NCBI GenBank assembly: GCA_020161295.1
Contig: JAIUOA010000001.1
Span: 418,158-482,157, forward strand
Reading direction: 5' to 3'
Length of the DNA: 64,000 nt
Source: Bacillota bacterium
GTDB taxonomy: Bacteria; Bacillota; Clostridia; Peptostreptococcales; Acidaminobacteraceae
The translations under genes were made by a program, and so were the position numbers. The notes under the pieces are model-generated. The model searched no databases. It was not told the DNA's origin and was given only the letters and a program-made list of their open reading frames with translations. Shown in pieces: positions 44,798-53,011 of this stretch. Numbering within the stretch: the first letter of the stretch is position 1; the number at the start of each line of letters is the position of its first letter.

Positions 44798-45349
44798 TTA
44801 TTGAAAGTTTGGAACGATCATGGTCGTGGCCAAATTCTCACTCACCTTATGCCCTTTCAAAACTTCAACGATTTTTAGTGCAAACGCCATGGCAGCGCCC
44901 GCACCTTTTCCGGTGATGAGCTCACCATCATGAACGACGGGGACGTCTACATGAACAAAATCCTTCATGTGCTGCTCAAAGCCTGGATAACAGGTGGCGC
45001 GCCTTCCCTTTAAAAGTCCATGTTCCGATAAGACGGTTGGCGCGGCGCAAATAGCCGCTAAATAAACATCAGAAGCATGCGCTTCGTTTAAAAGATTGCG
45101 TAATTCCACACTTGCGGCGAGGTTTTTTGCGCCTGGCATACCGCCGGGCAACACGAGCATCATGGCATCTGATAAGCTGGTTATCTCACGAAGCAGTTGG
45201 TCCATCTTCACCACAATTCCATGAGCGCCTTTCACTTCCATGCTGTGAATGCCCACCATGTGGGTGCGAATATCCGCCCGTCTCAGCACATCTACTACAG
45301 TAAGTGCTTCAATTTCTTCAAAGCCATCAGCGAAAAATACATAGACCAT
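44798..45349 (-). CDS. DJ-1/PfpI-family protein (YajL/ThiJ type)
   Basis: A 183-residue DJ-1 superfamily protein starting VYVFFADGFEEIEALTVVDVLRRA. The conserved nucleophile is Cys101 in AAICAAPTVLS, and the partner acid is Glu14. Members act as chaperones, deglycases or glyoxalases, with much debate. Methylglyoxal synthase elsewhere in this window would make methylglyoxal detoxification useful, but the link is inference only. The common label 4-methyl-5-hydroxyethylthiazole phosphate synthesis is not supported. Confidence 0.88.
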   Translation of the reverse strand: MVYVFFADGFEEIEALTVVDVLRRADIRTHMVGIHSMEVKGAHGIVVKMDQLLREITSLSDAMMLVLPGGMPGAKNLAASVELRNLLNEAHASDVYLAAICAAPTVLSEHGLLKGRRATCYPGFEQHMKDFVHVDVPVVHDGELITGKGAGAAMAFALKIVEVLKGHKVSENLATTMIVPNFQ

Positions 45350-45378
45350 ATCAGTGCCTCCTTAGTCCTTTAACGACC

Positions 45379-46170
45379 TTAATACTCATAAACTTTCGTA
45401 TAATCCTTAGGATCTTTAATCATCTTAACCCCTGACCTGGAGGTGTTATCAACCGTATTATCAATAATGACCCATTTACCATCAATCAATATTTCATTCC
45501 AAGCGTGATAGCCTTCCACAAACTTGGAATAGCCTTTCACGACCTTGGTAGGGATCCCCTGATCACGCTGAATAGAAGCAAACAAAGCGGAATAATCATA
45601 GCATATCCCTTTGAGGTCTTCATAGGTTTGTTCTACACTGGGGACATAATCGGGCGTAAGCTTCGGTATTTTATCATAGTCGTAAGACATGCTTTTTACG
45701 AGATAACCATACAAGGTTTGAAGCTTTTTATTACTCGTGGTACTGGTCTTCAAAAGCGTCTTACCAAACTCGATCGCTTCCATATCGGCGTTCCAGTTGA
45801 CATTTTGTATCGAGTTCAGGAACACGACATTAGAGTCCTTCAGTTCGAGTACCACGGTTTTTTGTGAAACATAGGCATATTTCGTACCCGTGGTATTTTT
45901 TAATAAACCAATTTTATAAGTCCCATTGCCCATTTGAAGTGGAAATACATTTGGGCTGCCATCCTTTGTAAATGGGTACGATATTTTCTTATCATCTTTG
46001 CTGATCAACACTTTATAAGTGACCGTATCCGTGGTCTTATAAGCGATGCTCACGATCCCCTTTGAAAGGTTGGTCGTGTCGATGATTTCTGTCTGCGAAA
46101 AACTGCTAAAACTGCCAAAGGACATTGTCAGCACTATGGCGACTACTAAAATGGTCATCATTTTTTTCAT
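45379..46170 (-). CDS. secreted transglutaminase-like domain protein
   Basis: A 263-residue exported protein. The N-terminal 25 residues (KKMMTILVVAIVLTMSFGSF) form a signal peptide. The middle region is beta-rich. The C-terminal transglutaminase-like domain has a complete triad: Cys190 (GICYDYSALF), His222 (EGYHAWNEI) and Asp237 (VIIDNTVD). Such proteins are often surface proteases or cross-linkers, substrate unknown. The ATG at 46170 follows AAAGGAGG. It lies between pfpI and pilT, with no clear link to the pili. Confidence 0.87.
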   Translation of the reverse strand: MKKMMTILVVAIVLTMSFGSFSSFSQTEIIDTTNLSKGIVSIAYKTTDTVTYKVLISKDDKKISYPFTKDGSPNVFPLQMGNGTYKIGLLKNTTGTKYAYVSQKTVVLELKDSNVVFLNSIQNVNWNADMEAIEFGKTLLKTSTTSNKKLQTLYGYLVKSMSYDYDKIPKLTPDYVPSVEQTYEDLKGICYDYSALFASIQRDQGIPTKVVKGYSKFVEGYHAWNEILIDGKWVIIDNTVDNTSRSGVKMIKDPKDYTKVYEY

Positions 46171-46199
46171 AATAACCCTCCTTTCAAACGACAAACAAC

Positions 46200-47264
46200 T
46201 TACTCAGTTTCACCTAAGTATCTTTTAATTGTATCATAATTTATACAATGTAGCAAAGCATCGTCCTTCGTAATGAGCGATTGATCATAGAGCTCTGCCA
46301 AGCTTGCATCCATGCTCACCATCCCCACGCTCTTTCCAGAATGGATTGCCGCCTCTATCTGCGGAATTTTTCCATCTCGTATCATATTCCTAATGGCGTG
46401 GTTCATGGACATGATTTCGAAGGCTGGTACACGCCCGAGTTTTTCTGAAGGGATCAGTTGTTGACTGATGACGCCTTGAAGAACCGTAGACAATTGGATC
46501 CGCACCTGTTGCTGCTGATTTGGTGGAAATACGTCAATAATCCGGTCGATGGTCTTCGCTGCTCCTACTGTATGTAACGTGGATAAAACCAAATGGCCCG
46601 TTTCTGCAGCTGTAAGAGCGATGGAAATCGTTTCGAAATCTCGCATTTCACCGATGAGGATGACATCTGGCGCTTGTCTTAGCGCTGAGCGCAACCCATC
46701 TGCGTAGCTTCTCGTATCAATGCCTATTTCCCTTTGGTCGACGATGCTTTTATCATGACGGTGGATATATTCGATTGGATCTTCGAGTGTTAGGATGTGA
46801 CATGCACGCTCTTTATTGATCAAATCGATGAGACAGGATAAGGTGGTAGACTTCCCACTACCTGTAGGTCCAGTAATCAATACCAAGCCCTTCGTCTTCT
46901 TTCTGAAATTAAGAATCGTATCAGGAATCCTCAGCTTGTTGATATCCAATTTATCAAACTTCAACACGCGTATGGCGGCTGCATGCGAACCTCTTTGGGT
47001 GTAGGCATCCACGCGGAAGCGACCGACACTGCTTAATGAGAACGAAAAGTCCTTCTCACCTTTATCAAGAAATTCGGTGTAATGCTCTTGCTTTCTAAAA
47101 AGCTGTTTTACTAAAACTTGCGTATCATCGGGAAGCATCTTTTTTTCACCGATGGGAATCAGCTGCCCATGGACCTTCATCGTAGGTGGAACCCCCACTG
47201 TGATAAATAGATCCGAAGCATCTTCTTTTATGGCGATTTCTAACAGTTCTTCTAGCGTATACAT
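46200..47264 (-). CDS. pilT: type IV pilus retraction ATPase PilT
   Basis: Canonical PilT of 354 residues: SDLFITVG near 17, GRFRVDAY near 81, Walker A GPTGSGKST (132-140, Lys138), Asp box EDPIE (161-165), Walker B GEMRD (205-209), His box STLHT (228-232) and AIRNMIRDGK. The catalytic set is complete, in contrast to the paralog at 27029-28105. It overlaps the next gene by one base and closes the pilin operon. Confidence 0.94.
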   Translation of the reverse strand: MYTLEELLEIAIKEDASDLFITVGVPPTMKVHGQLIPIGEKKMLPDDTQVLVKQLFRKQEHYTEFLDKGEKDFSFSLSSVGRFRVDAYTQRGSHAAAIRVLKFDKLDINKLRIPDTILNFRKKTKGLVLITGPTGSGKSTTLSCLIDLINKERACHILTLEDPIEYIHRHDKSIVDQREIGIDTRSYADGLRSALRQAPDVILIGEMRDFETISIALTAAETGHLVLSTLHTVGAAKTIDRIIDVFPPNQQQQVRIQLSTVLQGVISQQLIPSEKLGRVPAFEIMSMNHAIRNMIRDGKIPQIEAAIHSGKSVGMVSMDASLAELYDQSLITKDDALLHCINYDTIKRYLGETE

Positions 47265-47806
47265 TAGTTGTTATCCCCCGGATCGTTAAATTCTAACCCC
47301 TCATCATATGTGAATTCTTTCGGAACCTCTCTAAACTCAATAATCTCAAATGGCGTATTTGTGGTCGACTGGAATCTGACGGTTACCAGCATTGTTCGAC
47401 CATCCGTTTCGTTTTCAGAAAGAATCGTCAGCTCGGGTTCCCTACCACTGATGACTTCACCAGAAGCGTCAAAGGTAGCGTCTATATGCTTCTCAAATAG
47501 AGGGTCTGCTGCATACCTCGCATAAAATCGACTTAAAATCGTCCCCTCATCATTAGTATCGGCATCTTTGATGGCTTCTTTATAAATAACAGCCAATTGT
47601 CTTACACTGAGTTCAGCTTGACTTTCAAGCGCATAATACCCCTTTGTCCAATCGGCATTTTTTCGTGCGATTTTAAGGCTTGAATAGGAAGACATCATGG
47701 CGAGCACACCAAAGGTAATCAAAAGCAGCATAATCATGATGACCAAGACAGATGAACTGCCACGCATGTTCGAATTTTTAGTAATACCTTTGCATGTCAA
47801 TTTCAT
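47264..47806 (-). CDS. membrane-anchored pilus assembly (PilX-like) protein
   Basis: A 180-residue protein with a short basic N-terminus (MKLTCKGITKNSNMRGSS), one membrane segment (about 20-40, VLVIMIMLLLITFGVLAMMSSYSS) and a soluble rest. This layout resembles PilX-type minor pilin components, without a GFxxxE prepilin motif. The ATG at 47806 has GGAG upstream and overlaps the 3' end of the upstream gene by 29 bases. A longer reading frame starts at 47893. Family call is tentative and rests mostly on the neighbours. Confidence 0.6.
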   Translation of the reverse strand: MKLTCKGITKNSNMRGSSSVLVIMIMLLLITFGVLAMMSSYSSLKIARKNADWTKGYYALESQAELSVRQLAVIYKEAIKDADTNDEGTILSRFYARYAADPLFEKHIDATFDASGEVISGREPELTILSENETDGRTMLVTVRFQSTTNTPFEIIEFREVPKEFTYDEGLEFNDPGDNN

Positions 47807-48224
47807 ATATGTGCTCCACTTCGCGATCGTTTTTTTCAACGACGACTTTATAATCGACGCGCTCATAGTTGAGTGATGGTATTTCCTCTGCACTAAACAT
47901 CACAGAATAGACACTTTCATCAACGGACTTAACCGGCTTCCATTTATCGTCAAAATAGGCGATCGCAGTCGTTCCGTTCTCTGCATCGATAAAGGTCGCA
48001 TGCTTGAAACCGCTTGAACTTCTAAGCGCCATCAAGGTTTTATCGCTCTTGACGAGTTCAAAAATCGTCTCGCTTATGGCCACGCTACGATCAAGATCAT
48101 AGGCCTTCTGATTAAGCGCTTTGGATGTAATAAACATTTGAATCACATAAACACTTAAAAAAGATAAAACCGCAATCGACAAAATCAGTTCGACGAGTGA
48201 AATCCCTTTTGCTCTTTTTTTCAT
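47778..48224 (-). CDS. type IV prepilin-like minor pilin
   Basis: A 148-residue pseudopilin. MKKRAKG/ISLVELILSIAVLSFLSVYVIQ shows the prepilin peptidase site (Gly before Ile) with Glu5 and the hydrophobic helix of type IV pilins. A soluble domain follows. GGAGG lies eight bases before the ATG. Confidence 0.85.
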   Translation of the reverse strand: MKKRAKGISLVELILSIAVLSFLSVYVIQMFITSKALNQKAYDLDRSVAISETIFELVKSDKTLMALRSSSGFKHATFIDAENGTTAIAYFDDKWKPVKSVDESVYSVMFSAEEIPSLNYERVDYKVVVEKNDREVEHIYEIDMQRYY

Positions 48225-48240
48225 CTAAGCGACCTCCAAA

Positions 48241-48762
48241 CTACTCATTTATAGTGACTTTCGATTTTAAGGTCACCGTCAAATCAGTTATGGTTTCCAG
48301 GTTTTTTTCGATGGTGATCAAGATCGATTGATCTTGAAGTCCAAAGCGTACATCGTCGACCTTCGCGACTTCGAAACTGACATCATCGCTTGGCATCGCT
48401 TCTTTTAAAACCGTCGCCTCTCGTAAAACACCGTCACTGACATAAATCCACGTCTCATAAACCTCATTTCCTAAGGTTTCTTCGATGACGAGTGCATCTT
48501 CACTATTTATGGCTGATTTTTCTATCCGAATTGCACCCATTCGATCATTCTGTCTAATTTTCGTCATCAGATATGAGCTGGCGATCCTAAGTTCCCCATC
48601 CGTTTCCTTATCCTCTACCAGCTTCTGATAGGTTGTGCTGGAGGTAGCCGCGAGCATAAAAATACCAAGTCCAAAAAGGACCAATAGCATCATGACGATC
48701 ATCATTTCAATTAAGCTATAGCCGTTCGGTTCAACTATTTTAGACTTCATAAATCCTACCAT
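48241..48762 (-). CDS. type IV prepilin-like minor pilin
   Basis: A 173-residue minor pilin with a prepilin site G/YSLIEMMIVMMLLVLFGLGIFML near residue 14 (Glu5 present) and a globular C-terminus. The ATG at 48762 overlaps the stop of the gene before it; another ATG four codons in is also possible, with AGGA just ahead. Confidence 0.84.
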   Translation of the reverse strand: MVGFMKSKIVEPNGYSLIEMMIVMMLLVLFGLGIFMLAATSSTTYQKLVEDKETDGELRIASSYLMTKIRQNDRMGAIRIEKSAINSEDALVIEETLGNEVYETWIYVSDGVLREATVLKEAMPSDDVSFEVAKVDDVRFGLQDQSILITIEKNLETITDLTVTLKSKVTINE

Positions 48763-49073
48763 TTCTTATACACTGCAATCACAGGTAATATATTGGATGC
48801 GATAATCTCATAGTGATAAAAATAGGCTTTTTCATTAATGATGATGCCATAATTCTCGACGAGATAGTCAAAGTCAGGATAACTGCCTTCTATGGCATAA
48901 CACTGGATAGCCGCAGATTTTATGGCATCCTCAACTGTTTTCACGCGTTCAAATGAGGCACCCTGGGAAAAACCATCGATGCCGACTGTGGACTGCACGA
49001 GAAAAACCACTAATAAAACCATTAAGATCCAAAGCCAGCTCTTTTTAAAGCGTGCGTTTTTAAATGCGTTCAT
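48756..49073 (-). CDS. small membrane-anchored pilin-like protein
   Basis: A 105-residue protein with a basic N-terminus and one membrane helix (about residues 12-28, SWLWILMVLLVVFLVQS), then a 70-residue soluble part. It looks like a major-pilin-sized subunit but lacks a GFxxxE prepilin site, so processing is unclear. Its place between pilC and two pilins points to the pilus. The ATG at 49073 has GGTG upstream; a TTG at 49094 is the alternative. Confidence 0.55.
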   Translation of the reverse strand: MNAFKNARFKKSWLWILMVLLVVFLVQSTVGIDGFSQGASFERVKTVEDAIKSAAIQCYAIEGSYPDFDYLVENYGIIINEKAYFYHYEIIASNILPVIAVYKKW

Positions 49074-49086
49074 CCCTTTCACCGCC

Positions 49087-50142
49087 TTATCCAATCGAAG
49101 ACATGATGTTGATAAGTGGTAACATTACGAGTAAAAGAATCGCACCTACGATTACCGACAAAACAATCACAAGTGTCGGTTCTATCGATACCGTCAATCT
49201 GTGAAGTGATCGCTCCAGCTCGCGGTCATAAACCTCGGAGATTTTATCGAGCATCGAATCCAGCTCTCCTGTCTTCGTGCCCAGAGCCACCATCTTCGTG
49301 AATAGTTCAGGGAACAAGCCAGTAGATTTAAGGGCTTGGTCGAATGGTTTTCCAGCTTCAAGCTGAACGATAACGTCCTTCAGTCTCGTTTGAATCAACT
49401 GATTCTCCATGAGCGGAATAATCATATCGAGGCTCGTCTGCAATGGTAATCCACTTTTCGTCAAAATGGATAACGCGCGTGCAAACTTGACGACGATTGA
49501 TTTTTCATAAAGCCGTTTAACAACTGGTAATTTTAAAAGCAATAGGTCCCTTTGACTCGGTACCCAGTTGGTCTTAAAAATCATGATGCCATAGAGCACG
49601 AGGATAACCACCAAACCCACGACGATCAACAACCCATTTTGAAGCCAAGTACTAAAATCTAAAACGAACTGTGTTGCAGAAGGCACGCTCCCCCCCACCG
49701 ATAATAAGATATCGTGGAAGATCGGTAACACCTTCAGAATGAGTAGTAAAATCACAGCCGCCATCAGCCCTATCAGTACAAATGGATAGGTCAATGCATT
49801 TCTAATTTTTTGCTTCAATTGGTCATTGTGATCGTAATAAATGGATAACTGCTCAAATACATCCCCTAAACGCCCTGTTTCTTCAGCAATTCTTAACATG
49901 GCCACCATATAATCAGGGAATACGCCTCTGGCACCGATGGCTTCATAGAGTAATTTGCCCGTTCGGACATCTGCGGAAATTTCACCCACCACTTGCTTAA
50001 GCTCTGACTCAAACACATCCCCAGCCAGTAATTGAAGTCCTTCTAAATACGGAATCCCCGCCTTGAACACCACTGAGAATTGATAACAAAACAACGATAA
50101 TTCTGAAGGACTCAACATTTTTCCTTTTTTTACTGTTTCCAT
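49087..50142 (-). CDS. pilC: type IV pilus inner-membrane platform protein PilC
   Basis: A 351-residue type II secretion F / PilC family protein with two T2SSF domains. The first begins SLFCYQFSVVFKAGIPYLEGLQLLA, the second FARALSILTKSGLPLQTSLDMI, and there are three hydrophobic segments including FVLIGLMAAVILLLI. It heads a pilC-pilin-pilin-pilin-pilX-pilT operon. No pilB extension ATPase is in the window, so the machine must be completed elsewhere. Confidence 0.93.
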   Translation of the reverse strand: METVKKGKMLSPSELSLFCYQFSVVFKAGIPYLEGLQLLAGDVFESELKQVVGEISADVRTGKLLYEAIGARGVFPDYMVAMLRIAEETGRLGDVFEQLSIYYDHNDQLKQKIRNALTYPFVLIGLMAAVILLLILKVLPIFHDILLSVGGSVPSATQFVLDFSTWLQNGLLIVVGLVVILVLYGIMIFKTNWVPSQRDLLLLKLPVVKRLYEKSIVVKFARALSILTKSGLPLQTSLDMIIPLMENQLIQTRLKDVIVQLEAGKPFDQALKSTGLFPELFTKMVALGTKTGELDSMLDKISEVYDRELERSLHRLTVSIEPTLVIVLSVIVGAILLLVMLPLINIMSSIG

Positions 50143-50189
50143 ATTATACCGCCTTGTTTATCAAATACTGTTAACTAACTATATACCCT

Positions 50190-50217
50190 ATATTAATCGA
50201 AGTAAACCTTATGTCAA
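50190..50217 (-). promoter_or_regulatory. candidate promoter of the pil operon
   Basis: A perfect TTGACA (50212-50217) on the minus strand is followed after 16 bases by TAATAT (50190-50195), about 48 bases before the pilC ATG. Confidence 0.5.
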
Positions 50218-50225
50218 TATAGCCA

Positions 50226-51560
50226 TTATTCCGGCGAATATTTAGTTCGGTTTAAGTATTGGTTTATCTGTACTTCATGGCCCTGTTTAGAAGGCTTATA
50301 ATACCGTTTATGTGCAATTTCGTCTGGAAGGTATTGTTGTTTTACATAATGGTCATCAAAATCGTGCGGATAGAGGTATTTTTGTCCGCTTCCCTGCTTT
50401 AAATACTTCCGTTCCAATGAAAGAGAAGTACCATCCTTTAAATAATAGGGAATGCTACCGGTGGCAATGTTGTTTAAGTCACTTAGCACCTCGTCGATTC
50501 CCAAATAAGCGGCATTTGATTTTGGTGCCGTCGCCACATACGTTACCGCTTGGGCTAATAGAATCCTGCCCTCAGGCATGCCGATGAAATCCACTGCCTG
50601 GGCTGCACTATTTGAGACCACTAAAGCCATCGGGTCGGCATTCCCCACATCTTCCGCCGCACAGATGACAATCCGTCTGGCGATAAATCTAGGGTCTTCG
50701 CCTCCCGCTATCATTTTACCTAAATAATAGAGTGCCGCATCAGGATCCGAGCCACGCATGCTCTTGATAAATGCAGAAGTGATGTCATAATGGTTATCCC
50801 CATTCTTATCATAATCAAGTGATTTTACTTGGAGGCTGTCTTCGATGTCACTTAGGGTAATTTCGATTCTGTCAGAAAGGTCCAGCTTCGTCACCGTAAC
50901 CATTTCAAGTATGTTTAAGGCGCGTCTTGCATCACCTGTGGACAAATCCGCAATCACATAAAGTAAATCGTCTGAAATGACGATCGGATGGATTCCCAGC
51001 CCTCTTTCCTTATCAGAAAGTGCACGCTTTAGAATCTCGATGATATCCTGTGTGGACAGTTTGTTGAGCCTAAAGACCGACGATCTGGAAATCAGTGCAC
51101 CATTTACTTCAAAATAAGGATTCTCTGTGGTCGCACCGATCAAAATGAATGTGCCATCCTCCACAAACGGTAGAAGCGCATCCTGTTGACTCTTATTAAA
51201 CCGATGAATCTCATCGATAAACAGCACGGTTCGCTTTTGATACATGGCAAGCTGGTCCTTCGCCTTATCAACCGCCTCGCGAATATCCTTTACGCCAGAT
51301 GTCACGGCATTCATGCTCATAAACTCAGCCTGTGTATGCTTCGCGATGACCTTTGCCAGCGAGGTTTTGCCACTCCCAGGAGGTCCATATAAAATGATGG
51401 ATGACAATCGATCGCTTTTTATCAGTTTGGGTAAAAGCTTTCCTTCCCCCATGATGGATTCTTGCCCGATAAAATCTTCAAGCTTTTCTGGCTTCATGCG
51501 TTCAGCAAGCGGCGCGTGGCTCTTCAATTGCTTTTGCGCCATCAAATCAAATAAATCCAT
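50226..51560 (-). CDS. rarA: replication-associated recombination protein A (RarA/MgsA)
   Basis: AAA+ ATPase of 444 residues. Walker A is GPPGSGKTSLAK (about 59-70), Walker B is VLFIDEIHRFNKSQQDALLP, sensor GATTENPYFEV follows, and the C-terminal MgsA-type region is GSDPDAALYYLGKMIAGGEDPRFIARR. RarA acts at stalled forks. Its ATG overlaps the stop of the GntR gene by one base, an unusual partner. Confidence 0.94.
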   Translation of the reverse strand: MDLFDLMAQKQLKSHAPLAERMKPEKLEDFIGQESIMGEGKLLPKLIKSDRLSSIILYGPPGSGKTSLAKVIAKHTQAEFMSMNAVTSGVKDIREAVDKAKDQLAMYQKRTVLFIDEIHRFNKSQQDALLPFVEDGTFILIGATTENPYFEVNGALISRSSVFRLNKLSTQDIIEILKRALSDKERGLGIHPIVISDDLLYVIADLSTGDARRALNILEMVTVTKLDLSDRIEITLSDIEDSLQVKSLDYDKNGDNHYDITSAFIKSMRGSDPDAALYYLGKMIAGGEDPRFIARRIVICAAEDVGNADPMALVVSNSAAQAVDFIGMPEGRILLAQAVTYVATAPKSNAAYLGIDEVLSDLNNIATGSIPYYLKDGTSLSLERKYLKQGSGQKYLYPHDFDDHYVKQQYLPDEIAHKRYYKPSKQGHEVQINQYLNRTKYSPE

Positions 51561-52204
51561 TATGAAACCTCCCTATGGATGATCATCGCCCTGTCAATTA
51601 ACGCTTCATAATAAAGTTCACCTGCGTCGCTTATGTTGTCGATAAGCTGCTGATAATGAGAACTAAATAAGGGATCTGATAACATCAGATGATCATTTAT
51701 CGCTTTGATGAAGCCCCTATGCGCCATCCTAAGCATGCGGCACTTAAAATGCGCTTGTCTACTTTCAGCCATTTTTTCAATCGCATTAAACACCTGTAAT
51801 AGCCCTTCATTTACGGTTCGATACTCATGCTTAAAAAGCTGTTCAACGGCTTCCTGTGTTTGCCACGAAAGATGAGGATAAAGATTTAGCTCTGAACGCC
51901 CAAGTTGTTTTACAATCCCCTGAATATCGTTGATTTGATGTGACAGCTCCATGGAATCGACCGCCAACTTCTCATCATCATCTGTGAATTCGGATACAAA
52001 GGTACCTATTCCCCTGCGGACCTCTAAAATATTTTGACTCACTAGGCTTTTCAGTGCCTCTCTAAGTGTAGCACGAGAGACACCTAATTCTTCTGATAAC
52101 TGGTTTTCATTTGGTATTTGATCGCCGGGTTTATAAAAGCCAGTTTTTATGGCTGTTTGAATGGATGCTGCGACTTTTTCTGATAAAAGTGCTTTAGGAT
52201 ACAT
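51560..52204 (-). CDS. GntR/FadR-family transcriptional regulator
   Basis: The 214 residues carry an N-terminal winged helix (QTAIKTGFYKPGDQIPNENQLSEELGVSRATLREALKSLVSQNILEVRRGIGTFV) and an all-helical FCD-like effector domain. Members respond to small carboxylates. No metabolic gene is next to it: it is coupled to rarA and divergent from an orphan gene with a sigma-D promoter, so the target is unknown. Confidence 0.88.
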   Translation of the reverse strand: MYPKALLSEKVAASIQTAIKTGFYKPGDQIPNENQLSEELGVSRATLREALKSLVSQNILEVRRGIGTFVSEFTDDDEKLAVDSMELSHQINDIQGIVKQLGRSELNLYPHLSWQTQEAVEQLFKHEYRTVNEGLLQVFNAIEKMAESRQAHFKCRMLRMAHRGFIKAINDHLMLSDPLFSSHYQQLIDNISDAGELYYEALIDRAMIIHREVS

Positions 52205-52227
52205 GGGTCACCTCGCAAAAAAACATC

Positions 52228-52255
52228 TAAAGACAAAGCACTTCCGAGCCGATAA
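52228..52255 (+). promoter_or_regulatory. sigma-D (flagellar-type) promoter
   Basis: TAAA (52228-52231), 16 bases, then GCCGATAA (52248-52255). All twelve consensus bases of the sigma-28 family are matched; the spacer is one base longer than the usual 15. It lies about 79 bases before the ATG at 52334. Confidence 0.75.
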
Positions 52256-52333
52256 TAATAGTGCATGGAAGCGATGACATGATTGATTTAACTGATTTTA
52301 GTGTATCACGAAACCATTCAAGGAGGAATACCT

Positions 52334-52936
52334 ATGATTAGCAATCCCGTTAATTTGAACAAGGTCGCCTCTGCCGCAGTCACAGCAAATAATGGTATCA
52401 ATCAAAAGACAAACCCATCAGAACACGGCAAAGAGATTAGCGAACTGGCTAAAGCTGGACCAGTAGATACATTGGAACTTGGCCATAAGGGTCAAGAATC
52501 TTTTGGTACTTATAAGGTGGATCGCCAGAAGTTAAACCAAATTCTTTTAGATTTCAGTAAAAATACTGAAAGCTTCAAAGAAATGGTTCGGAGCATGATT
52601 AATAAACAAGGACATGAAGTCAAACGGGTCCTTGAAGCAATTGATAAAGGAGAAACGCCCATCATCGAAATCGATGAAGAAACCCGAGGGAAAGCAAAAG
52701 AAGCGATTTCCGAGAATGGTTATTGGGGTGTGAAAGAAACCTCTGCACGTATTTTAGATTTCGCGAAGACCATTTCAGGTGGTGACCCTTCTAAAATCGA
52801 AACGCTCAAAAATGCCTTTAAAGAAGGCTTTGAGGAAGCTAAAAAAGCATTTGGCGGTGAGCTCCCAGAGATTTCTCAGCAAACCTACGAGCGCGTTATG
52901 AAGGGCTTTGAAGAATGGGCTGGCGAGACGGTATAA
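52334..52936 (+). CDS. uncharacterised protein often labelled hydrogenase-4 component G
   Basis: A 200-residue soluble protein without signal peptide. An Asn/Ala-rich start is followed by FGTYKVDRQKLNQILLDFS (57-75) and a conserved C-terminal half: EAISENGYWGVKETSARILDFAKTISGGD (123-151) and EGFEEAKKAFGGELPEISQQTYERVMKGFEEW. I recall similar clostridial proteins annotated hydrogenase-4 component G, but no hydrogenase gene is nearby and the sequence has no metal motif. The ATG at 52334 has AAGGAGG upstream. A sigma-D-type promoter and a terminator enclose it, so it is a single-gene unit, possibly of the flagellar regulon. Confidence 0.75.
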   Translation: MISNPVNLNKVASAAVTANNGINQKTNPSEHGKEISELAKAGPVDTLELGHKGQESFGTYKVDRQKLNQILLDFSKNTESFKEMVRSMINKQGHEVKRVLEAIDKGETPIIEIDEETRGKAKEAISENGYWGVKETSARILDFAKTISGGDPSKIETLKNAFKEGFEEAKKAFGGELPEISQQTYERVMKGFEEWAGETV

Positions 52937-52941
52937 AAAAT

Positions 52942-52989
52942 AAGGACTGTTCACTATGATCAATCATAGTCGACAGTCCTTTTTTAATT
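52942..52989. terminator. bidirectional terminator between convergent genes
   Basis: AAGGACTGT (52942-52950) pairs with ACAGTCCTT (52973-52981), with an inner CTATGAT/ATCATAG stem (52954-52960 with 52963-52969). T-rich sequence follows on both strands. It serves the plus-strand gene and the receiver-HDOD gene. Confidence 0.85.
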
Positions 52990-53011
52990 CTATTGTATGG
53001 CCTATGGTTGG

